Source of the DNA: Cyclina sinensis
Lineage: Eukaryota > Mollusca > Bivalvia > Venerida > Veneridae
Length of the DNA: 64,000 bases
NCBI GenBank assembly: GCA_012932295.1
Contig: JAAONU010000002.1
Span: forward strand, 35,895,521 to 35,959,520
Reading direction: 5' to 3'
The position numbers were made by a program, and so were the translations under genes. The stretch's first letter is position 1; each line of letters opens with the position of its first letter. The notes under the pieces were generated by a model, which was given only the letters and a program-made list of their open reading frames with translations, was not told where the DNA came from and searched no databases. This document shows, in pieces, positions 37,401 through 49,300 of the stretch.

Positions 37401-39500
37401 AGAAGTATTTTGACCTTTTACTCTTATTTTCAGTAAGACTAATTATAAGAATCAGATCTGCAGCAGCTTATAGTTTTTCAAACATTAAATTCACAGAAAA
37501 TGTTTATTATGGTGTTTAGTTTAACCATAACTCTCACTTGAATTATACCTATTTAGGACTAAATATAGGGTAGTATATTAATATTAGTGTTTAAGTTAAT
37601 CAGGGTTTTCTATCTTGAATTTACATGATGATACAAAAAGAAGTATTTTGACCTTTTCTCTTGATTTCAGGCAGGCTACACATAACAATCAGATATGCAG
37701 GAGCTTATAGCTTTACATATATTGTATCATTACTTTTTAGACAGGCAGATTATGGGCAGTCAGACTAAATTCAGCTCAAACTTTCACATACTCACAGAAA
37801 AGTTTAATAATGGTGGAAACTTTAACCTGATAACTCTGACTTGAATTATACAGATTTAAAACTACATATAAGGCAGTATATTATTCTTAGTATTGCAATT
37901 TATCTTGATTTTCTATCTTGAATAACAAAATGATACAAAAAAAAGTTTTTTTACATTTTCTTTTAATTTCAGTAAGGCTGATTATAAGAATCAAATCTAC
38001 AGCAGCTTATAGTTTTTCATATAATATATTCATAGAAAATGTTTATAATAGTGTTAAGTTTAACCATAACTCTCACTTGAATTATGTTGATTTAAGCCAA
38101 TCTTTAAGGCAGTACATTATAATATGTGTTGATATTTATCCTGATTTTCAATCTTGAATTACATGATGATAAAAAAGAAGTATTCTGACATTTTACTCTT
38201 AATTTCAGTAAGACTAATTATAAGAATCAGATCTGCAGCAGCTTACAGTTTTTCAAAAATTAAATTCACAGAAAATGTTAACAATGGTGTTAAGTTTAAT
38301 CATAACTCTCACTTATATTATTCCTATTTAAGACTAGATATAAGGCAGTTTATTATAATTAACATTGAAATTAATCAGGGTTTTCTATCTTGAATTTAAA
38401 TGATGATACAAAAAGAAGTATTTTGACCTTTTACCCTTAATTTCAGACAGACAACACTAAGAATCAGATATGCAGCAGCTTATAGTTTTACATATATTGT
38501 ATTATTATTTTTTGACAGGCAGATTATGGGCAGTCAGACTAAATGCAGCTCATACTTTTACATACTCATAGAAACTTTAATCGAAAACTCTCACTTGAAT
38601 TATACTGATTTAAAACTACATATAAGGCAGTATATTATTCTTAGTATTGCAATTTATCCTGATTTTCTATCTAGAATTACATCATGATACAAAAAGGAAG
38701 TATTTTGACCTTTTTCTCTTGATTTTAGACAGGCTACACATAACAATCATATTTGCAGCAGCTTGAAGTTTAACATATATTACATTATTATTTTTAGACA
38801 GGCAGAGTATGGGCAGTCAGACTTAATGCAGCTCATACTTTTACATACTCATAGAAAAGTGTAATAATGGTGGAAACTTTAACCATAACTCTCATTAAAA
38901 TGAAGATATAAGACTTTATATAAGGTTGTATATTATCATTAGTATTGAAATTTATCCTGATTGTCTATCCTGAATTACATGATGATACAAAAACAAGTAT
39001 TTTGACCTTTAACTCTTAATTTCAGACAGGCTACACTAACAGTCAGATATGCAACAGCTTATAGTTGTTCATATATTTTATTATTATTTTTAGACAGGCA
39101 GATTATGGGCAGTCAGACTTAATGCAGCTCATACTTTACATACTCATAGAAAAGTGTAATAATGGTGGAAACTTTAAAATGATAACTCTCATTTGAATTA
39201 TACTGATTTAAAACTACATATAAGGTAGTATACTATTCTTAGTATTGCAATTTATCCTGATTTTCTATCTTGAATTACATAATGATACCAAAAGAAGTAT
39301 TTTGAATGTTTACTCTTAATTTCAGAAAGGCTGATTATAAGATCAGATCTACAGCAGCTTATAGTTTTTCATATATTATATTCATAAAAAATGTTAATAA
39401 TAGTGTTAAGTTTAACCATAACTCACTTGAATATTGTTGATTTAAGCCAACCTATAAGGCAGTATATTATAATTAGTGTTGAAATTAATTCTGTTTTTTC
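34500..39500 (+). repeat. Second higher-order zone of array D, periods about 3.2 and 2.96 kb
   Basis: TATCATTACT recurs at 34,511 and 37,725 (3,214 bp) and TGATGATAAAAAAG at 34,951 and 38,164 (3,213 bp). GGCAGAGTATGGGCAG recurs at about 35,839 and 38,801 (2,962 bp). The 251-bp difference is about one monomer, so one copy has gained or lost a monomer. Confidence 0.75.
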
Positions 39501-41690
39501 ATCTTGAATTTACATGATGATACAAAAACAAGTATTTTGAATTTTACTCCTAATTTCAGATAGGCTTAACATAAGAATCAGATTTGCAGCAGCTTGAAGT
39601 TTTACATATATTATTATTTTTAAACAGGCAGATTATGGGCAGTAAGACTTAAATCAGCTCATACTTTGACATACTCATAGAAAAGTGTTATAATGGTGAA
39701 AACTTTAACCATAACTCTCACTTGAATTATACAAATATAAAACTACATAAAAGGCAGTATATTATTCTTAGTATTGCAATTTATCCTGATTTTATATCTT
39801 GAATTACATAATGATAGAAAAAGGAAGTATTTTGATCTTTTACTCTTAATTTTAGTAAGACTAATTACAAGATTCAGATCTGCAGCAGCTTACAGTTTTT
39901 CAAAAATTATATTCACAGAAAATGTTAATAATGGTGTTAAGTTTAATCATAACTCTCACTTGAATTATTCCTATTTAAGACTAGATATAAGGCAGTTTAT
40001 TATTATTAGTATTGAAATTAATCAGGTTTTTCTATCTTCAATTTACAGGATGATACAAAAAAGCTATTTGACCTTTTACTCTTGATTTCAGACAGGCCTG
40101 ATCCTGATTTTCTATCCTGAATTACAAGATGATACAAAAGGAAATTTTTTGATCTTTTACCTTTAATTTCAGACAGGCTACACTAAGAATCAGATATGCA
40201 GCAGCTTATAGTTTTACATATATTGTATTATTATTTTTAGATAGGCAGATTATGGGCAGTCAGACTTAATGCAGCTGATACTTTCACATACTTATAGAAA
40301 AGTGTAATAATGGTGGAAACTTTAACCATAACTTTCATTAAAATGAAGATATAAGACTTCATATAAGGTTGTATATTATTATAAGTATTGAAATTTATCC
40401 TGATTTTCTATCCTGAATTACATGATGATACAAAAAGAAGTATTTTGACCTTTAACTCTTAATTTCAGACAGGCAACACTAACAGTCAGATATGCAGCAG
40501 CTTATAGTTTTACATATATTATATTATTATTTTTAGACAGGCAGATTATGGGCACTCAGACTTAATGCAGCTCATACTTTAAATACTCGTAGAAAAGTGT
40601 AATAATGGTGGAAACTTTAACCCGATAACTCTCACTTGAATTATACCGATTTAAAACTACATATAAGGCTGTATTCTTAGTATTAAAATTTATCTTGATT
40701 TTCTATCTTGAATTACAAAATGATACAAAAAGAAGTATTTTGACCTTTTACTCTTAATTTCAGTAAGGCTGATTATAAGAATCAAATCTACAGCAGCTTA
40801 TAGTTTTTCATATATTATATTCATAGAAAATGTTAATAAATAGTGTTAAGTTTAACCATAACTCACTTGAATTATGTTGATTTAAGCCAGCCTTTAAGGC
40901 AGTATATTATAATTAGTGTTAAAATAAATTCTGTTTTTCCATCTAGAATTTACATGATGATACAAAAACAAGTATTTTGAATTTTACTCCTAATTTCAGA
41001 TAGGCTAAACATAAGAATCAGATTTGAAGCAGCTTGAAGTTTTACATATATTATTATTTTTAGACAGGCAGATTATGGGCAGTCAGACTTAAATCAGCTC
41101 ATACTTTGACATACTCATAGAAAAGTGTTATAATGGTGGAAACTTTAACCTGATAACTCTCATTTAAATCATAATGATTTAAGACTTTATTTAAGGCAGT
41201 ATATTACTATAAATATTGCAATTTATCCTGATTTTCTATCCTGAATTACATGATGATACAAAAAGAAGTATTTTGACCTTTTACTCTTAATTTCAGACAT
41301 GCTCAGCTTATAGTTTTACATGTATTATATTAGTATTGTTTGACAGGCAGATTATTGGCTGTCAGTTTTAATGCAGCTCATAGAAAAGTGTAATAATGTA
41401 ATAATGGTGGAAACTTTAACCATAACTCTCACTTGCTCTATACTGATTTAAGACTACATATAAGGCAGTATATTATTCCTTGTACTGAAATTTATCCCGA
41501 TTTTCTATCCTGAGTTTCATGATGACACAAAAAAGTATTTACTTTTAATTTCAGACCAGCTACACATAAGAATCAGATTTGCAGGAGCTTATAGTTTTAC
41601 ATATATTATATTATTATTTTTAGCCAGGCAGATTATGGGCAGCCATACTTAATGTAGCTCATACTTTCACACTGTCAAGAAAAAAATATA

Positions 41691-43030
41691 TATATAATAA
41701 GGGAAACCATAAGGGAGTTTTTTAATATCTGTTGAAATTCATGCAGATATTTTTACTATGATGTAAAACAATATTACAATACAAAATTATTTTGACCTTT
41801 TACTCCTTACTTCCCAGAGTTTGCACGAAAGACTCTTCCATTCATATACTTTATTTGTATAAATATCTTCACTGTACTATATTGTTTATTTTGTTATAAA
41901 ATGATGATACCAAAATCAATTATTATGACATTTTACTCTAGTATTAGAGAGGCAGTATAATTATTCTTGTCAGCTCATTAAGTGTGCTTTCTCATATTCA
42001 TGGAAACATGTTGTTATAGCTGAAACCATAATGCTGCCAATTATACTAGCATAAGGAGACTGTTAAGCTCACAGACATTGGGTAGATCTTGTTTTTGCAA
42101 ACTTATCCCATATATTTATACCCAATAAGGACCCAATATTCTAACCTATAAATTATACTGACCTAAGACAATTTTGGCAATACAATTTTTACTATTAGAA
42201 TTCATTTAGATTTCCTATCTTGAATTTTAAAGATCATATGACATAATTATTAGATTTGTTGCAACTTGCTCTTTTCCATTAGCATGAAAATGTCCAAGCC
42301 ATAACTCTGCAAGACATACAATGGCTTTTAATGTACATACTGTCATATAATGATGGCACCTTAATGAAGTAAGGCACCTTTTCCTCTAAATTTAAGACAG
42401 GGAGCACATACCATTTTCAGAGAGGTTACTAACATAAAAACTTTTTAAAGAGTTGTATATATACACTTCTACCATCCTATTCACAGCAAGAAACAATTTT
42501 GTATAGAAAACCATAACCCTGTCAACATCTACTGGTAATTATACCAATAAAGATAACTTCTTAGAAGCTAGATACCCATTTTTAAATACAGAAAACCATA
42601 ACTCTGTCATACTTTCCACATACAAAAAGCTGTCTGTTTAAAATACACATTTAATTGAAATTAATAATTAATTGCAATTAACAGAATATTAACCAATTTA
42701 TTATGAATTAAAACCTGATTTTTCCGCCAGACAAAATATTACGTAGACATTAATAAAATCTATATTATTTCACTAACTTACACATTTTCAACTGCTTTCA
42801 ACTGGCAAAAGTCTTATGCAAGTGAAGGGAGTAGTGCATGCAGTGCAGAGGGAAGGTGAGGTTTAAGACATTTTACCATTTGAAAACTTTGAAAACTACT
42901 GTAAATGCTTAACATGCTTCTTTTGAAAATTTTGTCGGAGGTCAAATCAAACCTTAAAATAGTGTAGGTGATCCTAGGATGCAAGCAAATTATGTAAACA
43001 TTAAGAAGCCACAGAAGCTTTAATGACATT
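41691..43030 (+). repeat. Junction between families D and C in copy 2
   Basis: This segment is paralogous to about 15,280-16,400. Shared phrases are TCTTCCATTCATATA (41,835), GGCATAAGG-like with CTGTTAAGCTCACAGACA (42,050), TATTCACAGCAAGAAAC (42,480), and the C leader GGCAAAAGTCTTATGCAAGT with GCATGCAGTGCAGAGGGAA (42,805-42,855). Confidence 0.75.
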
Positions 43031-46000
43031 TTTAATAGGACAGTTAGTTTTGGTCAGAAATGCTGCCAAACATAGCTTCAAGGGAAAGAGTTTAAACCTG
43101 TCAACTTCAACTTAACCTAAAAGATAAGGTGCCTAACAGTCCTTTACCTGAATCAATTTTACCTGCCTATCTGATAGTTTATCCAGGTTTTGGTTACAAA
43201 TGCTGTCAAACAAATCTCAATACTGATCATTTAAATCTGGTTATTGTTAACTTAATTTTTTTATAGAAACAGATGCAAAACAGCCTTCACAAACATCATT
43301 TTAACCTGCCCGTCTAAAATTAAATAAGACCTGCTCTTAATATGAATCACTTACACCTGTCAAAATTTAGCCTAACAGGAATTAATTGCCTTAAAGTCCT
43401 TATCTAAAACTTTACAAAAGTAATTGCCAGATTCTTACCAGATTCTTTAATAAAGTTATTGCCACAAAGACCTTAGATACATGTATTAACCTTTGTATTT
43501 GAATCATTTGATAAGTTAATGTCAGAAACAAGACGCTAAACTGTTTCATTCCGAAAGGGCTGCCATACAGTCCTGATATGCTTAACACTTAAACCTGACT
43601 ATCTGAAACTTTTATGATACTTTTCGCAAGAAACAGTCCTTAACATATATCAAAATCACCTTTTATCCTTAAATTCTTTGGTCAGAAATGCTGCCAAAAT
43701 TGTTTTTTGCATAACAGTACATATCATAAGTCATTCAAAAATGAACTGCAAAAACAGACTTTTTCCTCAATAAATAAATCTGCCCCTCTACTTTTTATGT
43801 CAGATATGGTCAGATATGCTGCCAAATATTTCTTAATAGGAATTATCATTATAAATCTTTCTGTATCTACTTTAATTTTGGTCAGAAATGCTGCCAAACA
43901 GTTCTTCACAGTAATCACTTAAACATGCTTATCAGATCCTATAAGTATAAAACAATCATAAAGGGCTGAAGAACAGATATTAATTAGAATATAATAAATA
44001 TGCCAATCTGTATCATAATCTTTTTTAATTTCGGTGAGAAATGCTGTCTAACAGTTCTTAACAAGAATCACTTCAATATACTTATCTCAACCTTTAAGTA
44101 AGTTAAACACATTTTATCAAAACATATCTGCATTTTTAATTAGAATTTGTCAGACAGTCCCAAACAGGAATCACTTAAGCTTTTAAATAAGTTGTAGTCA
44201 GAAATGAGCTGCAGAACAGACATTTATTAATATATTATAAATCTGCCCATCTGTATTATTATCTTAATTTTGGTCAGAAATGCTGCCAAATAGTTCTTAA
44301 AATGAATTTCTTTAACGTGCTTATCTGAATTTTTAGTAAGTTTAAATCAGAAATGAGCTGAAGAACAGACATTTACAAAAATATTATATAACTTTCTATC
44401 TGTGTCTTTATCTTAATTTTGGTCAGAAATGTTGTCAAACAGGAACAGGAATCACCTTTACCTGCTTTATTGAATCTTAAGGAAGTTTAAGTCAGAAATG
44501 GGCTACAAAACAAACATTTATTAAAATATCGTAAGTCTTCCAATCTGTATTGTAATCTCAATTTTGGTTAGAAATGCTGCCAAACAGTTCTTAACAGGAA
44601 TCATTCAAACATGTATATCTGAATCTATAGGTAAGTTTAAATCAGAAATGGGCTACAGAAAAGACATTTATTAAAATATTATAAATCTGCCTATCCTATC
44701 TTTGTCTTAATTTTGGTTAGAAATGCTGCCTAACAGTTCTTAACAAGATCACGTCAACATACTACTGAACCTTTAGGCAAGTTAAAGACATTTATCAGAA
44801 TATATCTGTATCTTTAATTAGATTTTGTCAAAAATGGTGCCATACAGTTCTAAACAGGAATCACTTAAACATGCTTATCTGAACTTTTAAGTAAGTTGTA
44901 GTCAGAAATGAGCTGCAGAACTGACATTTATTAGTATATTATAAATCTGCCCATCTTTATTATTATCTTAATTTTGGTCAGAAATGCTGCCAAAGAGAAA
45001 CAGGAATCACCTTAAACTGCTTTACTGAATCTTTAAGAAAGTTTTAAGTCAGAAATGGGCTGAAAAACAAACATATTTTTAGAATATCTTAAGTGTGCCA
45101 ATCTGTAACATAATCTTAATTTTGGTCAGAAAAGGTTCTTAACAGGAATCATTAAAACATGCTTATCTGAATCTTTAAGTAAGTTTAAGTCTGAAATGAG
45201 CTGCAGAACGGACACTTTTATTAATAATATAAATCTGCCTATCTGTATTTTGTCTTAATTTTGGTCAGAAATGCTGCCACACAGTTCTTACGAGGAATCA
45301 ACTTAACCTCCTTTACTCAAGCTTTAAGTAAGTTTAAGTCAGATATGGGATGAAAAACAGGATTAATTGGAATATTTTTAATTTGCCCATTTGTTTCTCT
45401 AATTTAATTTAGTCAGAAATGTTGCCAAAAAGTTTTTTTAAAAAGAATTACTTTAATATGCATATCTGAATTTTAAGAAAGTTTAAGTCAGAAATGAGCT
45501 CCAAACAGATATTAATTAGAATATTATAAATCTGCCTATCTGTTTTTGTTAGAAATGCTGCCAAACAGGAATCATTCAATCATGCTTATCTAAATCCTTA
45601 AGTCAGTTTAAGTAAGAAATTAGCTGCAGAACAGACATTTATAATAACATTTTACATCTGCCTACCTGAATCTATAATTCATTTTTTTTTCAGAAATGCT
45701 GCCAAACAGTTCTTAACAGGAATCATTCAAACAAGCTTATCTGAATCCTTAAGTCAGTTTAAGTTAGAAATGAGCCACAGAACAGACATTTATAATTGCA
45801 TTTTACATCTGCCTATCTGTATCTGTAATTTAATTTTGTCAGAAATGTTGCCTAACAGTTCTTAACAGGAATCCCTTAAACAAGCTTCTCTGAATCCTGA
45901 AGTAAGATTAAAACTGAGTTGTAGAACAGACATTTATTGAAATATTACAAAATCCGCCTTTCAGAATCTTTTTCTACCTTTGGTCAGAAATGCTGCCCAA

Positions 46001-47368
46001 CAATTCTTTGCAGGAATCACCTTAACCTGCTTTATTGAATATTTCAGTAAGTTTAAGTCAGCATTGGGCTGCAAAACAGACATTTATTAGAATATAAATC
46101 TGCCTATCTGTATCTTTATTTTGGTAATTCTTTACAGGAATCATTCAAACACGATTATCTGAATCTTTAGGTAAGCTTAAGTCAGAAATGAGCTGCAGAA
46201 AAGTAATTTATTACAAAATTATAAATCTATCAGTATCTTATCTTAATTTTGATCAGAAATGCTGCAAAAGAGTTTTTAACAAGAATTACTGTAACCTGCT
46301 TATCTGAATCTTTATTTTAGTTTAATTCAGAAATGAGCTGAGAACAGACATTTATTAGAATATTACAAATCTTCCTATTTGTTTCTTTTTCCTTCTTTCA
46401 GTCAGAAATGTTGCTGAACAGTTCTTTACAAGAATTACTGTAACCTGCTTATCTGAATCTTGAAGTAAGTTTGAGTCAGAAATGAGCTACAGAAAAGACA
46501 TTTATTAAAATAATATCGCATATCTGTATATTTTCTTAAAATTGATCAGAAATGCTGTCAAACAGTTTTTAAAAGGAATCAGTTTGAAATGTTTATCTGA
46601 ATCTTAAATTAAGTTAGTCAGAACTGAGCTGCAGAACAGACATTTATTAGAATGTTATAAATCTGCTTACTTGTATGTTTATCTTAATTTTGGTCAGAAA
46701 TGCTGCCAAACAGAACTTTACAGGAATCAGTCGAACATGTTTGTATGACCTCTTAAGTCAGTTTTAATAAATAAAAGCTGCAAACCAGACATTCATTAGA
46801 ATATTATAAAAATGCCTATCTGTATCATACCCTAATTTTGGTCTGAAATGTTGCAAAGCAGTTCATAACAGAAATCACCTAAACCTTCTTATCTGAATTT
46901 TAAAGTAAGTTTGAGTTAGAAATGAGCTGGAGCTGCAGAACAGAGATTTATTAGAATAATATAAACTTATTTGTATCTTTATCAGAATTTTGGTCAGAAT
47001 TGCTGCCAAACATTTTTAAAAGGAATCTCTTTCACATGCTTATCTAAACTTTTAAGTAAGTTTAAGTCAGAAATGAGCTGCAGAAAAGACTTTTATTAGA
47101 ATATTATAAATCTGCCTATCTGAATCTTTGTCTTTTTTTATCAGAAATGCTGCCAAACAGTTATTTGCAGGAATTATTCAAACCTGCTTTACTGAATTTA
47201 TAAATAAGTTTAATTCAGAATTGGGCTGCAGAACAGACATTTATTGGAAAATTATAAATCCGTTTATCTGTATTTGTCTTAATTGTGGTCAGAAATGTTG
47301 CTAAACAGTCGTTTATAGAATTATTCAAACATTCTTATCTGAATCTTTAAGTAAGTTTAAGCTTAAAT
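43031..47368 (+). repeat. Tandem-repeat family C, copy 2
   Basis: It has the same unit phrases as copy 1 (GGTCAGAAATGCTGCCAAAC, GAATCACTTAAACATGCTTA, TTAAGTAAGTTTAAGTCAGA, AGCTGCAGAACAGACATTTA) at about 140-155-bp spacing. It is longer than copy 1: leader-to-E distance is about 4.6 kb against 3.5 kb. Confidence 0.85.
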
Positions 47369-48880
47369 GAAGTAAGGGATACAGTGGAACAAGTGATGAT
47401 TTAAAATGACTGGACCTATAATTAGCTTAAGTGCTGCAACCTTAAGTGTGTCTGCTACCCTGTCTACCCTGAAGGGGGAAGAGCTTCTTTTAAACTAAAA
47501 TAATGTTTTGAAAACAAACAAACCTACAAAAATTTGAGTATTAAATTTACAAACAATGTAAAGATGAAGTTTCTAAATTGAAAAATACCATAATTATTTT
47601 AGACACATGGTACCGACCAAGATTATAGATTATGCGATCAATTTTACAAAACATACATTGAAAACACTGTGAACATATATTTTTAAATCATAATAATCAA
47701 GGAAATTTGAGTTTACGAAACATACAACTGATCATCAGCTTTACAAACATTTAAATTACACTTTTCAGAAAAGACAAAGACGTCTTTTTAAATAGTACAA
47801 AACACTGAGTGACTGAGTGGCACGAACCATGGATTTAAAATACAGTCAAAGAATTTATATGATAGAGATAAGCATGATACATATTCATCAGTTGAAGAGG
47901 AACATACAAAGGTCATTATTTCATTAAAACCCAATAATGTAACATATGAACTGAAAAAGGTACCAATAAAATCACAAACATTACAATAATCATTTACAGA
48001 ACCAAATTGCATAGACCACACTATATATAAAACTGATAATATCACTTTTACAAACATGGTACATTAAAAATGCATTGTCAGTTAAGTTTTAATTAATGAT
48101 ATAAAATCCAACGTTTTAAGAACACATTCCAATCAGTTACTTGAAAAAAATGAACTTAAATTATACACTGCAGGAACATGCACAGAATATGTCTATAAAT
48201 ATAGTAAGGAAAATTAAATTAAGAAACATAGCACAGACCATGAATTTAAGACACTGAATGAAAAATGTTTAAAGATACACAAGATGCAGGTAATTAATAA
48301 AGGGACAGACAAAAAGCTAATAGATTTAGAAGCACAGTAATTAACATAATATAAAATTGCACAGACTAAATAGATTAAGTCTTAGAATCACAAAATTACA
48401 ATATTCATTTGTAGAACCACAATGGCATGGAGCACACTTAAAAAAAACAGTGGTAGTATTAAAAGAAGGTATATTGAAAATGCTGTGTGAATTAAGTTTT
48501 ACATGAACCAAAGTTTTAAGAACAAAATAGCAATCAGTTAAGAGTGACAGTAACATAATACTGAATTGCATAGAAAATACAGATAAAGTCTTTATATTAC
48601 AAACATTAACATATTTATTCAGAGACACATGGCATGGAGCATGATTTTAATAAACAGGCATAGTATAATTTATGTTACAAACAAGGTATATGAAAAACAG
48701 TGTGCATATAAATTTATGATTATAATACTAAATTCAAAGTTTCAAAAACACAATATCAATCACACGATTTGAAAAAAACTGAATAAGAATTATACACTTT
48801 GAAGACATGTAGAGATATGTTTTTAAATAAAGTACAGAATATCATAAAATAACATGACATGTACCCTATATCATACTGCA
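47369..48880 (+). repeat. Residual G unit and family E, copy 2
   Basis: GAAGTAAGGGATACAGTGGA at 47,369 is a single G-type remnant. GGACCTATAATTAGCTTAAG at 47,412 starts E, followed by GAGCTTCTTTTAAAC, ACAAACCTACAAAAAT and GGAACATGCACAGAATATG. E is cut short near 48,880 by the A/C-rich block. Confidence 0.75.
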
Positions 48881-48899
48881 GTGTACAGAAAAAAATACT

Positions 48900-49300
48900 A
48901 CTACCACTTACACAACGAGAGTCACCACCAGAACAACAAACAACACAACCTAAGCAACCAACAACACCACAACAACTGCAGCAACCACAACTGCAGTTAC
49001 CACCACTGCAACCAGAGTCACCACCAGAACAACAAAAAACACAACCTAAGCAACCAACAACACCACAACAAGTGCAACAACCACAACTGCAGTTACCACC
49101 ACTGCAACCACAACCACAAACATTAACAAGAGATGAAAGCATAACCACAGCAACCATAACTAAACCTTGCAACAACAACAACAACAGCAAAAACCACAAA
49201 CATAACCACTGACACCACAACAACTACAAACAACACCACAAACACATCAACGACTACCAAAAGAACAACCACACCCACGGTGATATCACCACTACAAGAA
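48900..49300 (+). repeat. A/C-rich CAN repeat with a 96-bp tandem duplication
   Basis: GAGTCACCACCAGAACAACA starts two 96-bp copies at 48,919 and 49,015 that differ at a few sites. The downstream part is CAA/CCA/AAC simple sequence. The plus strand can be read as a Pro/Gln-rich peptide because the period is 32 codons, but the composition is that of a minisatellite. Confidence 0.75.

Larger units (their letters stand above)
21829..41690 (+). repeat. Family D, copy 2: about 20-kb hierarchical satellite array
   Basis: Roughly 70 monomers run in one orientation. Type B is about 235 bp (for example 25,987-26,221) and starts with a GGCTGATTATAAGAATCA-like phrase. Type A is about 294-302 bp and contains a second internal copy of the GCAGCTTATAGTTTTACATA segment as GCAGCTCATACTTTCACATA, next to GCAGATTATGGGCAGTCAGA. 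Each monomer ends with TTGACCTTTTACTCTTAATTTCAG or a close variant. B+A+A trimers of about 829 bp form higher-order units. Copies in the middle are nearly identical; those near 21.8-22.5 kb and 41.3-41.7 kb are diverged. No protein-coding gene is supported within it. Confidence 0.9.

Noticed and set aside
21829..47368. CRISPR-like regular repeats
   Set aside because: Units are 100-300 bp, contiguous and diverged, with no short conserved repeat alternating with unique spacers; eukaryotic satellite.
48859..49212. Plus-strand Pro/Gln-rich frame of 117 codons
   Set aside because: Low-complexity CAN repeat with a 96-bp period, continuous with simple sequence. Kept as a repeat and only as a weak finding.
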